A program made the translations under genes and the position numbers. A DNA stretch of 64,000 bases from Xenopus tropicalis (lineage: Eukaryota > Chordata > Amphibia > Anura > Pipidae), in contig NC_030681.2 of the NCBI RefSeq assembly GCF_000004195.4, positions 134,947,006-135,011,005 of the forward strand. The letters are read 5' to 3'. How positions within the stretch are numbered: the first letter of the stretch is position 1; every line of letters starts with the position of its first letter. Below the pieces are notes generated by a model. The model ran no database searches. It had not been told where the DNA came from and was given only the letters and a program-made list of their open reading frames with translations. Shown here in pieces: positions 44,700-56,055 of this stretch.

Positions 44700-45250
44700 A
44701 GGGTTGCCCCTAGCCAGTGTTTGACCTGAATAGCCGGTAAATCACTAGCTAGGGTCAGCACCAGTCGGACTGGGTCGCATCAGGGTCGGACTGGGCCACC
44801 GTGACACCGGGAAAAATCTAGCCCTAGTGGGCCCAGGCAGCACAGACCCAACCCTTGCAGCACTCCCCCTGCCCGACCGTTCCTGACCGTTCGCGTTCAG
44901 GGATGGACGTCGGGTGGGGGACCCTGTGGGGGGTTAGGGGGGGTTAGGGGACGTGGCTGGCGGGGGCACCTGCAGGGCCCCTGGGGCGGGAGTCCCGGTG
45001 GGCCCTGCACCCACCAGTCCGACTCTGCCAGCAATGTACTTGCTGGTAAATTTGTAACACCTTATAAATCCCTCCCTTGTCTAACCCTCTTCGCTTCCAA
45101 TCGCCCTTTATAACAATGGGCCAACCTCTGCTTCGCCCATTTCCTGGCCCCATCTCACATTTCCTCTGCCCAATCCACCCATTTCACCACCCCTTGCACC
45201 ATAGCCCAGCCCCAAAATGGCATCACAACCCATCCCCAACCTGAAGGACA
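44700..45250. mobile_element. AGGGTTGCC-type element with nested hAT
   Basis: AGGGTTGCCCCTAGCC at about 44699 is the terminus shared with 53766, 56970 and 59698. Its body (CCAGCAATGTACTTGCTGGT, GGTAAATTTGTAACACC, then a C-rich tract) resumes at 45028 after a hAT MITE of the GTCGGACTGG family. That MITE begins near 44762 or 44781 (CAGTCGGACTGG and CAGGGTCGGACTGG occur in succession) and ends CCAGTCCGACTCTG at 45027; the interior is G-rich around 44930. Target duplication not resolved. Confidence 0.6.
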
Positions 45251-45479
45251 GTATTGACAAAAAGAGACCAATACTGGTAAATTATACTACATCATCATGG
45301 TTAGCAAAAACACTATAGAAGAGGCATAAGAAACATTTAGCCATTTAGATTTTGTTGAACTAACTCCCAGAACTGGATTTTGGGGGGATCAATCACATCA
45401 CTGGGTGAGGAAGTAAGTTGGATATCCTTTTTGTACAGCTTGTGTAGCTTGTACAGTGGCTTAGTGTTCGCCTCAAAAA

Positions 45480-45925
45480 AAGGCCTCACCTTGAGTATGT
45501 AGTGCAGTTTTGGACCCCAGTGCTTAAACGGGATAAGATACTTGGAGTACAGAGATGTGCAATTAAACTTTGAGGTAAGACTATGAGGTTGGGTTGGTTT
45601 TTTTGGAGACAAGACACTGGCGAGGGGACATGATTACTCTGTACAGGTACATTAGAGGGGAATATAGATACCCTGCTGTAATGTTGTGATGGAAGATTCT
45701 ATTACTGCCTTTAAGATTGATGGTTGACTTCTTGAACAAGCATAATATCCAAGGCTATTGTGATTCTGAAATCTACAGTTAGTCAGTATGGATGGATATG
45801 TGTATATATATATTGTATGTGAGAGTATTAATAGGTTTGTATTTATATGTATACATATTTATACATTGGGGGTCATTTGGAGGGGTTGAACTTGATGGAC
45901 TTCTTTCGACCAAACTTAACTATGA
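45480..45925 (+). pseudogene. CR1-type LINE 3' fragment, decayed
   Basis: Plus-strand counterpart of 8166-8790: CCTCACCTTGAGTATG.AGTGCAGTTTTGGA, CGAGGGGACATGATTACTCT, GCATAATATCCAAGGCTATT and GGGTTGAACTTGATGGACTT match its reverse complement. Many indels. Simple TA-rich insertions near 45800-45860. Confidence 0.8.
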
Positions 45926-45958
45926 TATACAATATAACTGTAATTATATACCCTAAAT

Positions 45959-46264
45959 CAGGGGCCCCCAACCTTTTTTACTCATGAGCCACAGTCAAAT
46001 GTAAAAAGACTTGGAGAGCAACACAAGCACCATAACAGTTCATGGAGGAGCCAAATAAGGGCTAAGATTGGCTATTAGGTAGCCTCTATGCGCCCTATCA
46101 GCTTACAGTGGCTTTATTTGGTAGGAAATCTTGTTTTTATTCATCCAAACTTGCCCCCAAGTCAGGAATTCAAAAATAACTCCCTGGTTTGGGGGCACTG
46201 AGAGCAACATCCAAGGGGTTGGGGAGCAACATGTTGCCCCCGAGCCACTGGTTGGGGATCACTG
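45959..46264 (-). mobile_element. hAT MITE (family A), complete
   Basis: CAGGGGCCCCCAACC to GGTTGGGGATCACTG. Perfect duplication CCCTAAAT (45951-45958 and 46265-46272). 306 bp. Confidence 0.95.
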
Positions 46265-46533
46265 CCCTAAATGATCCTGCCTTGTGGAAGTTTAATCTCC
46301 AGGGTGCATAACCATCTCTTCTGCTTTATTGCTGCAGAGAGGCAAGGGGGATGCAGTACCCCTGGGTGCCCATGTGGGAATCAGGACCTTTTTGTGGACC
46401 TTCCCATATATGCTGCCTTGGTACCCAGTGGAAGTTTAAACACACAGAAAATTATATTTTGCTCATCCATATATTTACACAAGACATTAGAAGCTAGAAG
46501 AAACTTCCCTCATTGCCTCTCTTTTCCCCTAGT

Positions 46534-46585
46534 ATCTATCTATCATCTATCTATCTATCTATCATCTATCTACTGTATCTATCTG

Positions 46586-46621
<36 letters not shown>

Positions 46622-46665
46622 CTGTATCTATCTACTGTATCTATCTATCTATCTATCTATCTATC

Positions 46666-46745
<80 letters not shown>

Positions 46746-46848
46746 CTGTATCTATCTATCTATCTATCTATCATCTATCTATCTATCATCTATCATCTAT
46801 CTATCTATCTATATATCTCTATCTATCTATAGATTAGTTATCTATCTG
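46534..46848. repeat. GATA-type (CTAT)n array, about 300 bp
   Basis: Tetranucleotide CTAT repeats interrupted by ATCATCTAT and CTACTGTATCTAT modules that recur, suggesting higher-order duplication. Two plus-strand frames of 113 and 188 codons rich in Ile-Tyr-Leu-Ser are artefacts of the repeat. Confidence 0.97.
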
Positions 46849-47555
46849 CCTTGAGAAGGACTTTGCTGCTGTTACTTTAGCACTTTTTTATTTAAATTCT
46901 TACAACGAGTGAGAGTTTGTTTTGTGCCATATGCCAGGCTGCTTGCTAGGAATAAATATATATTGAATAAGATCTGTAAGTTATTCATATGGTAGATCAT
47001 TACACAAGTTAATCACATATGGTAATAGATTCCCATGCGTTGCTGAAATTTGTCTACACACATTCTCAAACACAAATTAGAAAATGCTAGGATAATTAAA
47101 GATGTTAAACACATACAAATAAGGCATCAGGCACTCTGCTCTGTGTTTGCCTGGGTTATTCTAGGTGTTTGGATTTTCTATGAGGTATTTTATTTTTCCC
47201 ATGAAGGGAAGGTGTCATGGATTTGATTTACCCAAAACAATTTACATCTGGTTCAGCCCTTGAGGACTACACAGACTGCTCTAGACCATTGTTTCTATAT
47301 ATCAGTAATGACAATAAAAATACAATCAGTGCCAGAGTGTGTTCACCTTTTTATATTATTGCTTTATTTTCTTATTCAGAGTTTCTACATTGCTACAATA
47401 TGTACTACTGCAATGTTATGTAATATGAGAATATCAATATGTCAAATATGTGGATGTCTTTTGTGGTTTTTGGGCTGATCCCTGCCCCGGACCATCCGCT
47501 ATGTGTGCCATTGCCCTAAAGCTCATAGTTACTTATGGTGGTTCTGTCCTAGACA
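46849..47555. other. No gene recognised
   Basis: Apparently unique AT-rich sequence. Overlapping 68- and 72-codon plus frames without motifs. Confidence 0.4.
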
Positions 47556-47561
47556 GACAGA

Positions 47562-48090
47562 CAGTGGCTTAACTACCATACAGCAGACCCCCCAGGTCAC
47601 AGAGGGGCTGAGGTACAAAGAGGCCTAGATCACAGGGTCTGTTGTATGGTAATTCCCCCACCCTAGCTGCTTCTGACTTGGTTTTTTACTGCAGGCTGCT
47701 GATAATAGCAGTGGGGGGCAAAGGGTAGCTGTAGGGCAGGGGTCCCCAACCTTTCTTACTCATGAGCCATAGTCAAATGTAAAAAGACTTGGGGAGCAAC
47801 ACAAGCACCATAAAAGTTCATGGAGGAGCCAAATAAGGGCTAAGATTGGCTATTAGGCAGCCTCTATGCACACTATCAGCTTACAGGGGGCTTTATTTGG
47901 TATCTTGTTTTTATTCAACCAAAACTTGCCCCAAGTCAGGAATTCAAAAATAACTACCTGGTTTGGGGGCACTGAGAGCAACATCCAAGGGGTTGGTGAG
48001 CAACATGTTGCCCCCGAGCCACTGGGGGGTCGGGGTCCAACCAAGATCTTTGGTAGGGGGGGAACCTGGTGTGATAACAGTACACCACTG
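47562..48090. mobile_element. CAGTGGCTTAACTA-type hAT-like element, nested
   Basis: Left CAGTGGCTTAACTACC and right GTACACCACTG are weakly inverted. It contains an internal inverted pair (CCATACAGCAGACCCCC and GTCTGTTGTATGG). A family A hAT MITE is nested at 47737-48024. Target duplication not secure (CCTAGACA at 47548 and CCTAGATT at 48091 share 6 of 8). Confidence 0.5.
47737..48024 (-). mobile_element. hAT MITE (family A), right end truncated
   Basis: Starts CAGGGGTCCCCAACC; the body matches 45959-46264. The right end stops after GAGCCACTGG. Left flank CTGTAGGG again has central TA. Confidence 0.85.
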
Positions 48091-49260
48091 CCTAGATTCT
48101 AGATGTACCTTGCATTACCAAACACCCTTGTGAATTATGCATTGGTAAGGGGTATCCTAGGAAACCCCCCACACTGTCATTTGTGATAAAGGTCTGCCCA
48201 CTGGATTAAAAGAAAAGTTCTTTATTTACTATTAAGCATTAAAATCCAGCTGACACTTCCAAATTCAAGGGACCTCCCCCATCGGTGCTTCATTCATAAT
48301 GTGACCCTGGCTGGATTTAGTTACAAGCAACTGCTTGACAAGAAGTGCCCGTTGGACAGCTAACATGGTAACTTGCATGTGATTTTGCACATTGCTCATT
48401 TTTAACTAAATGATTGCATTCATCTCTTCCCAAAATCTCCTTTTCTTCTATTTCCCATTAAAAAGGAAACAGCTAGGATTTGGCAGCTCTCCTTTCAAGC
48501 AGACCATATATACATTTATATAGGCTCATACTTCATTCCTGGCCTGATACTCATCTCCTGTGTTCTGGCCGGGATATATCTGTCAGTTGCTGATAATTAA
48601 TGCCTACTGCTTTAGGGACACGGCCAGAGAATGAAGGGTCAGTGGATGGGAAGAGTAGGAACGTTCCGGAATTCTATACTTAGTCACACTAGGTAAAGAA
48701 AGAAAATACAAATAGAGTGGAGCTGTTACCATCTAAATGAGGATTCTGCAGGAGGAGCTATGGTTGCAGAAAGGCAATGAGCTCCCCATTTCTCTAACTG
48801 AAACTTTGGGGGCTTCTTCTGTCATATGAGGTATGAAACGTGCATAAGCTAAAAAGTACAAAGTATGTACATATATATATATATACACAGACACAGAAAA
48901 TCAGGCACTCATGTCTCATAAATGGGTCACAGATGCCTCCGTGCAGAATGTCAGAAGCATAGACATTAGTCAGAAGCATAGTCAGCCGAAACGTTAAGTC
49001 CTGTGAGTGCGGGATATTTTTTCATAATATATATATATATATACATGTATTTAAAACATACAGAGTGATCATTGTAAACAGGATTCGAGCTAAATATATT
49101 GTACTTTGGGGCGGCAGATTTGCTGTTTGGAGTATAAGGAAAATACAGGACAGGACCCCAGTAGAAAAATGATTGATTAGGTTCCACTCATTGGAAAAAA
49201 TATGTATTATGTTCCAATTAGTGGAATGTACTTATATGTTTTTCCTCCAGCCATTTCTAT
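48091..49260. other. No gene recognised
   Basis: Holds TA microsatellites at about 48870-48888 and 49028-49045. Between them CAGCCGAAACGTTAAGTCC resembles a phrase found in some dispersed repeats. No C-lobe kinase exon was seen here on the minus strand. Confidence 0.35.
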
Positions 49261-50108
49261 AACTGTTATTCCCAGCTACCAGAGGTCAAATATATATTGT
49301 GAATGATGTAAGGAGAAACTGAAGTAATATTCAGGATGTAAAATCCAATAGCAATATATTAAACATACAGTAGCAAGAAATTCCTTTGTGTCATAATCCA
49401 CTGGATTGTCCTTAGTTTCCCTTAAGGCCTCAGGTGCCATCCAGTGTGGTGTTCCATCACCCTTATAGTATTTGCCAGTAACCAGGTCAAGGTCCAAGGA
49501 TAAACCTCAATGTCATTTTTCAGATATGGTTAGAGGAATAATTACTAGGATAAACCAAACAGATTGTACTATGAAACCCCCTCACTTCCTATTCTGATAA
49601 ACTTCCTGCCATTTTTTCAACACTATTATGTTTTCTTTTACTCAGTTTGAGTTTTGCCTTGGTGGGAAGCATAAGATTCAGGCTGTGGTTAGCCTGGTTC
49701 TGGTGGAGATAGTCCAGTCCATGGAGAGACTGAAAATAAATATGATAAGGTTAAGTAGTTTTACCAAAGAGAGATATATAAACTGCCATATAATGTTTTT
49801 GTAGGAAAATAGAAATATATAAATAGATAAAGCAAAATCCTACAAAAGTAATATTAGGTTTATGCCTTACCTTTAGTAACTCCCTGCAGATACAGCCAAT
49901 CGTATATCAGGACAATCTACAATAGAAGTAAATGATTTAGGCCAATGTTTAAGTTAGTTCCACTGTGGAACTCTAAGGAAAGGAATGCACCAAAAAATAC
50001 TGGGAAAGTGTGAAAAAATAAATTATTACTCCCGGATACTTGGCCTAGAATTTGGGAAATGGGGCTTGGTAGTATGAGCACACCTTGTGTCTCAACCCTT
50101 TCTCGTTG

Positions 50109-50275
50109 TAGATTGTAAGCTCTTTTGGGCAGGGCCCTCTTCACCTCTTGTATCGATTATTGATTGCTTTATATGTTACTCTGTATGTCCAATGTATGTA
50201 ACCCACTTATTGTACAGCGCTGCGGAATATGTTGGCGCTTTATAAATAAATGTTAATAATAAGAATAAGCCATAA
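50109..50275 (+). repeat. LINE/SINE 3' tail
   Basis: GTAGATTGTAAGCTCTTTTG, then TACAGCGCTGCGGAATATGT and TGGCGCTTTATAAATAA: the full tail motif typical of Xenopus L2/CR1-related repeats. Lies in the third intron of the kinase-like remnant. Confidence 0.75.
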
Positions 50276-51011
50276 TGAGACTACAGGACAATGGAATTTT
50301 CATCCTGAAAGAGAATAAAAGGAATGAGAGAAAGACAGGAACCGTACATGGGTGATGTTAAACCATTTTTACAGCTACTTTGCCTTTCAATGATGGCAAA
50401 GAAAAGTTTGTTGGCACTTGAGTTTAATATTACAATATAAACTTGAGTTTAATATGACAAATTACATTTAGATTGATAAAATGACTGAAATCCCTGACTG
50501 ATACACAATTGCACGTCCCTGTCTCTGCCAGAGGGGAACATATTAGGTTAAATAAGCTCAAACTAAAGTCACTTTAGAGTCCCCAATCTTTACATAACTG
50601 GTTGGAACCTCTGTCTGCGGTGCCCCCTCATGATCATGGGAAGGAAAGAAAGTTAAAGTTTGTACAGATTAGAGAGGACATCAAACCAACTCCAGCTCTA
50701 CCATCCCATGATCCTTTGTGCATTTGTACCTTACTGAGTAGTTTAATGAGCCCTCCTGGGATGGTGGTGCCGATGGAGATAGCTATGGAGATAGTTAGAA
50801 TGCTAGAACATAGATAAGTGGAACGTCAGACATAAAGCGGGACAGAATTTCTGCATATAATGGCTTTTCCACACGCTCTGGGTACACTGACAGAGGTCAT
50901 ATCAGGTCTTAATCTTAATTCCTGGAAATACAGTAGTATCAGGTAACTAGGAGATCTATGAGGAATGCTGCCTTGTGATAATATACTGAATATGAGCAAG
51001 GTCTGTTGGTC

Positions 51012-51240
51012 AGTACCTTTAAGGGGAACTAAAAGCTTGAATACAATTTACATAAATATACCACGAGTGCTCCCCTGGGCACTTTTGTTGCAAATTACTT
51101 ATACTTTTAAACTGAGCCATTTTTGAGAAAAATCGGCTTTTAAAGTCCATTTCAGGGCTGTGTTTTGACAGCTGCTGTGGAAGCTCCTGTTCCAGCTCCA
51201 TGTGCCTGACTGTGATCTGACAAAAACATGGCACTCACAA
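51012..51240 (+). mobile_element. TTAA-type element, left end
   Basis: TTTAAGGGGAACTAAAAGC matches the TTAAAGGGGAAC terminus class. The right end was not found. A G9/G10 pair near 51390-51410 lies just beyond. Confidence 0.4.
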
Positions 51241-51763
51241 TGAGGTCCATTATGGAAAAGCTTTGTGCTTCATTGTGAGAACTGTATTTTTGTGAAGCCG
51301 AATCTGCAGTGGCTGCCACAAACCAGCGCTGGGCTCAGGGATCCTTCTCTATCCCACTGGGCTTCATCAGTGTGAATAGACAGTGCTAAGGGGGGGGGGT
51401 TTGTGGGGGGGGGGCTCTGGCAGGAGAGGCTGTGTGCATTGGGAATGAACCCCAAACTGCATTCCATGGAGAATATTAGATATTAGATATTAGATCACAG
51501 CAGCGTGGAGCAGAGAAGTGAGGCATTTAATGCAGCACTCCAAAAACATTATGGTAGGTTGCCTGACTTTTGATAAAAACTGACCCTAGCATATGTGCAA
51601 TTTTGAGCTTGTGATACTGAATTCAAATTGTAAGCTCAATGGGACAGGGATTGGTGTGAGTGGGTAATTTTGCAGTGTAGCCAGGCCTGTGGGTGCAACA
51701 AAGGAAAGGCCACCTGCCCTCTTATGATGGTCACCATAGTATATATATATATATAGTTTATAG

Positions 51764-52035
51764 CAGTGATCCCCAGCCAGTGGCTCGGGGGCACCAACCC
51801 CTTGGATGTTGCTCTCAGTGCCCCCAAACCAGGAGTTATTTTTTAATTCCTGACTTGGTGGCAAGTTTTGGTTGAATAAAAACAAGATTTCCTGCCAAAT
51901 AAAGCCCCCTGTAAGCTGATAGTGTGCATAGAGGCTGCCTAATAGCCAATCACAGCCCTTATTTGGCTCCTCCATGAACTTTTATTGCTCTCCAAGTCTT
52001 TTTACATTTGACTGTGGCTCACCAGTAACCCCCTG
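51764..52035 (+). mobile_element. hAT MITE (family A)
   Basis: CAGTGATCCCCAGCCAGTGG to AGTAACCCCCTG (right end eroded). Flanks GTTTATAG (51756-51763) and GTTTATTG (52036-52043) agree at 7 of 8. Inserted next to a TA microsatellite at 51738-51755. Confidence 0.9.
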
Positions 52036-52051
52036 GTTTATTGTATATATG

Positions 52052-52274
52052 TAGGGATGAGCGAATCTGTTGCATGCGTCAAAAAAAAATTGTCGCCCCC
52101 GGCTATCCCTTTTTGATGCGTGACTATTCTTTTGACACGGACAACAATTTTTGGACGTGCGGCAAATTTTTCTGCAGCAAATTTTTTCATCCATTTCGCG
52201 AAACAATCCACCAATAGCAAAACGCGGAAATTCGCCGCAAAGCCATGCCTGGCGAAACATTTCGCCCATCACTA
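52052..52274 (-). mobile_element. hAT MITE, TAGGGATG ends
   Basis: TAGGGATGAGCGAATCTG to CATTTCGCCCATCACTA, reverse orientation relative to 33981. Flanks TATATATG (52044-52051) and TATATATA (52275-52282). Its left duplication abuts the right duplication of the preceding hAT MITE with no bases between. Confidence 0.88.
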
Positions 52275-52796
52275 TATATATATATGACCCCTTCAAATAG
52301 GGTGGAAACAATAATATTCACTAATACCCAGGGTAATGCTGTATATATTAGCCCTTATCATTTAAATGCAAGGCTGCCCTTCATGAAAAGAAGGCTTGGG
52401 GCCAATAATGGAAAGCCCTTGGCTACTAAGATAAATTTAGAACCTTTTCTAGAGCAGCTGTAGGTCCACACACCTGATGAAGATTCTAGATATATCTATC
52501 AGTCCCTACACAGTGTAATAAACTGGAATTCATTCTTTTACCAATGATATTTCATTTGCAAGGTGGGCATTCTAAGACCAAGGGCCCAGGGCAAATGCCC
52601 TCCCTGCCCTGCAGCCAATCCTATTCAAGAATACAGGTTTTTTTTTTTAACTTACAAAGTATTAAGGAAAACTAAAATAATAATAATATAAAAATGATCT
52701 AAAAGGGAAGAAATGTCCTTTCAGAACCTTACCATGATTATATTACTGTGTCCCCAGAAACTTTCCATCAATCTTTAGGACAGTGATGTTAGAAAC

Positions 52797-53480
52797 CTGA
52801 AAGAAAACAACACAGAAATTCTTACAAAAAAAAAAAAGAAAGAATGGCGAATTTGATTTATTTTCCCGGCTTCTCATAGCTTCATACAGTTCCAGACATC
52901 CCACAGCCCAGCAGGCATTTGAAATGTCAAGGCAAATCCAGGGCTAGCTTAATTCACAAAGTCATTGCATCATGTGATGGAATCCATCACGCTAAATCAG
53001 ACAGCCAGGGCTGTACAGAGAAATACACAGGGGTGCCCAGATAATCACGCGCTTAACAGCTTCAGTGCCGGAATGACACTAGAATGACATGGAAACAGGC
53101 AGAATTTTAATTTCATCTCTTTAACGTCCCCCACAAAAGGAAATGCATCCAATAAAACCTTGTATAGACTAAAATGATGATAAACAGAAGATTATTTTAA
53201 AGACCCTTCAGTCTGTGCATTGAAAATGATGATTTAAAGCTAGTTAGAATGCCCAGGTGCCCTTGCCCTAAAGCCAATAACAAACAATTTCATGGTTGAA
53301 ATCCCCTTTAACTGTGTCAACCTTTGTTTCTCTCTCAGCCATGTACTTTTCAGATAGAGTCCTGCATCCCATCTGGTACCTGCAGAATAACTGCAAAGCT
53401 GTCAGGATTTGGGGCAGAAAAATCCTAATGAGGACATCAGGGATTTTCCGACTGTACATGTGGTCCAGGGGTACCCAGCA
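52797..53480. other. No gene; 52850-53180 may be conserved
   Basis: 52850-53180 has mixed composition (GTGATGGAATCCATCACGC, an imperfect inverted repeat; ATAATCACGCGCTTAACAGC) with no recognised repeat. Could be conserved noncoding sequence. Confidence 0.3.
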
Positions 53481-53485
53481 GAGGG

Positions 53486-53740
53486 CAGTGTCAGGCTGGG
53501 GTGGTCAGGCCTGCTGTAGCTGCCGCCTAAGGGGCCCTCCACCCTATTGGCCTCCAGTTGCCACCATCCTCCACCACAACAACTGCTTGCGCTGCATACA
53601 ATGTACTTCCGCCTTGTGGCTGCAATCAGAGGAAGGGGTGGAGTTCCCAAGGTTCCTGGCAGGGAGCTGGAAGCAGGCCTGGGCCTGCAGGGCCAACAAG
53701 GGCTGGGGCCCATCCATTTTTTTGGACTAGTCCAACCCTG
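53486..53740 (+). mobile_element. hAT MITE, CAGTGTCAGGCTGG end
   Basis: CAGTGTCAGGCTGGGGTGG and TTGGACTAGTCCAACCCTG are imperfect inverted ends of the GTCGGACTGG family. Flanks do not give a clean duplication. Overlapping frames of 144, 136 and 91 codons on both strands reflect GC-rich content, not genes. Confidence 0.65.
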
Positions 53741-53765
53741 GCCTGAGTCACGTGGGCTTCCATTT

Positions 53766-53924
53766 AGGGTTGCCACCTGTCTGGTTTTGTTGACCTGGAC
53801 AGCCCGGTGCATGATTCTCTAAAATTGATGCATCATAGCCCTGGCCCCACAGTGGGGCGCCCCCTAGTGTCATCACACCCCACCTCCCTACCCAGAGTTC
53901 CTGAGTAGGAGAGGTGGCAACCCT
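53766..53924. mobile_element. MITE with AGGGTTGCCACCT ends
   Basis: AGGGTTGCCACCTGTC and AGAGGTGGCAACCCT are good inverted repeats, with TTA on the left and AAC on the right. 159 bp. Relatives at 44700, 56970 and 59698. Confidence 0.8.
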
Positions 53925-54438
53925 AACAGAATTGTCAAAAAAATATTGGCCTTCCTTTTAGTGATGTCACTTCTTGTTGCACGTGACCGTACATCCCCAC
54001 TACTATGCAGAAATATCCACACTTCAGTCACACTTTACTGCTGAGCTGCAAGTTGGAGTGATATCTCCCCCCCCCCCCAGCAGCCGATCAGCAGAACAAT
54101 GGGAAGGGAGCAAGATAGCAGCTCCCAGTAGGTATCAGAATAGCACTCAATAGTAAGAAATCCAAGTCCGGCTTGGGACTCCTCCAGTTACATGGGAGTA
54201 GGAGAAACAATAGGTTAGCTGAAAGCAGTTCTAATGTGTAGCGCTGGCTCCTTCTGAAAGCTCAGACTCAGGCACAATGCACTGAGATGGCGCCTACACA
54301 CCAATATTACAGCTAAAAAAAATACATTTGTTGGTTCAAGAATAAAAGTTTACATGGTAGAGTGAATGATTTGCTGTGTAAACAGTGTAATTTAGAAACT
54401 AAAAGGCATATAAAAATCATGATAGTATCCCTTTATAT

Positions 54439-54545
54439 ATGTCAAGTAAGTAAGTAAGTAGAGTTTTATTGTCATCCCAACAATATACAAGTACACAGTG
54501 GGACAAAATATCGTCCTCCTGGATCAAAAAGATGCAATACATAAC
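54439..54545 (-). repeat. LINE 3' end with (AAGT)n tail
   Basis: AAGTAAGTAAGTAAGTAGAG followed by TTTTATTGTCATCCCAACAA, the reverse complement of a LINE 3' end with its simple-repeat tail; similar tails are common in fish and frog LINEs. Confidence 0.5.
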
Positions 54546-54969
54546 TATAATTACTATAATAATAAAAAATAAAATTAATTTTTTTTAAAAAAAAGTATCC
54601 ATATGGTCTAAATGAAAGGTAAATCTGAAGTTATTCATATCACTCTATATCTTTCTCAGGGCATGAATTATATATATATATAGTTTCATTTTGTAAATAT
54701 GGAATAATGGCTCTGCACCGGAATGGCTCCCACGCAATTTATATAAATAGCACTATCAGTGTTTCCAGCCATTAGATTCTGAATAAGCAGGGTAATGTAA
54801 TAACTCACACAGTCTGCACTGGTCCTAGTAACCCAAAGCAATTCATAGGTGATATTTCATAGTCAGCTGTTTAAAAGCAATGATATATGAGACAAGATGG
54901 TGTGACTTGAATAAGCAAACATGGCGGCATACATTACATGATGTTGGGGCATGTGCCCTGAAAAGTCAT

Positions 54970-55035
54970 ATGGTATGTATGTATAGCTTTATTAAGCGCC
55001 ACAAGGGTACGCAGAGCTGTACAATCTTACAATAT
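54970..55035 (-). repeat. L2-type LINE tail fragment
   Basis: TATGTATGTATAGCTTTATTAAGCGCCAC and GTACGCAGAGCTGTACAATC correspond to the reverse complement of the tail at 36480-36535. Confidence 0.6.
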
Positions 55036-55399
55036 ACAAAATTATTGTATGGTGGCTATGTAAAGAAGCAGGGATTCCCCAACATTGCAGTTACTATGTG
55101 TAGTGGTCCTTTGTATTTGTGCTATAGGCACACATTGCACCAAACATGGCTATATCTCTAAATACTCTTGGAACCAGGAGATTAACTAGTTTGTCACTGA
55201 AACACACAGAGTAATCAGCATGACACTCAGATCACGCCAGATCACACCAGGAAGGAAAAATGGTGGCAAATCCCAGGCAGACTTGGAGATCAAACCCTAA
55301 TGTGTATTGTCATAGGGATGGAAGGGGAAACTACTTGTGACTGGTGGGCGGAAAAGGACCTGGACTAGGAGTAGGCTACTGAAGTGCACCCCTCTCACC

Positions 55400-55620
55400 A
55401 TCATTGCACCCTAGGCACTTGCCTCTTCTGCCTACCCCTAGTTCCGGCCCTGAATTCCAGCACGGCACCATCTGCAAGGCGTTTGTATGCTTTCCCTGTA
55501 CCTGTGTGGGTTCCCTCCGGTTACATTGGTTCCCTACAAATACCCCAAACACACACACTACAGGTTAACTGGCTCCTGCTAAAACTGATGGTTGTTTGTG
55601 AACACGACAGGGACCATAAT
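55400..55620 (+). repeat. hAT-like end joined to a SINE body
   Basis: 55405-55453 is the right end of the CCTAGGGTGCA family (TACCCCTAGTTCCGGCCCTG). 55458-55620 matches the SINE body at 1150-1310 (CACCATCTGCAAGG-like, CTGTGTGGGTTCCCTCCGG, GGTTAACTGGCTCCTG). The SINE head is lost. Confidence 0.6.
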
Positions 55621-56055
55621 AGAACAATTGCTGTGTATTTACACCGCACCTCTGTAGAGCCCATTCCAAAGAGTTACTGTACTATTGCACACAAGGCTGA
55701 TAACTCAAAGTAACTCGAGGGCTCCAGATATTCAGCGCACATGAAAGTAGAAAGAAAATGCTGATGCTCCAAAGAAGATGGAGGCAGGAGGCCTGTGGCA
55801 TAAAGCCCAGTAAGCTCTGAAGTTCATGTAGCAAACGTGGCAGCAGTAATGCAGAACCGAGCTCATATCAAGCTTGATCTTGACAGTGCCTCTCTAGAGA
55901 GCTCTCTCTTCTATATAACACCACTAACTGCCAGCATTTTGTATGGAAACCTATTCTTTACAGTATTTACTGAGCCGGGCTGCTTTGTGCCTGATATGGA
56001 TATTATAGTTCTGAGGAGACAATGAAGGATTTGGTACATTATATATATATATATA

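Larger units (their letters stand above)
49369..52796 (-). pseudogene. Protein-kinase-like gene remnant, five exons
   Basis: Minus-strand blocks with splice-like edges follow kinase-domain order. 52796-52733 (acceptor TTCTTTCAG, donor GTAAGG) reads KIDGKFLGT, a glycine-loop start, then a stop. 50782-50730 (weak) reads GGLIKLLSK. 49916-49871 (donor GTAAGG) reads CRELLK. 49729-49642 (acceptor TTATTTTCAG, donor GTAAAAG) reads LHGLDYLHQNQ then NLMLPTKAKLKL, as in subdomain VI but with no HRD. 49505 to about 49390 reads GTPHWMAPEAL and DNPVDYDTK, the activation segment and APE motif, with no DFG upstream. Phases of the last three blocks agree. The beta-3 lysine exon and the C-lobe were not found, and two MITEs lie in the longest intron. 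Missing catalytic motifs and a stop favour an unprocessed pseudogene. STE20-like versus other kinase group is uncertain. Confidence 0.55.

Noticed and set aside
46271..46854. Ile-Tyr-Leu-Ser repeat frames of 188 and 113 codons
   Set aside because: Translation of the CTAT tetranucleotide array.
52285..52463. Plus-strand frame of about 59 codons after a hAT MITE
   Set aside because: Composition is protein-like, but I recognise no family and see no splice signals; left unassigned.
52478..52520. Possible hammerhead ribozyme (ACCTGATGAAG)
   Set aside because: The CTGATGA core is there, but no matching GAAAC core or stem III follows.
53296..53822. 144-, 136- and 91-codon frames on both strands
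   Set aside because: They overlap each other and a GC-rich hAT MITE.
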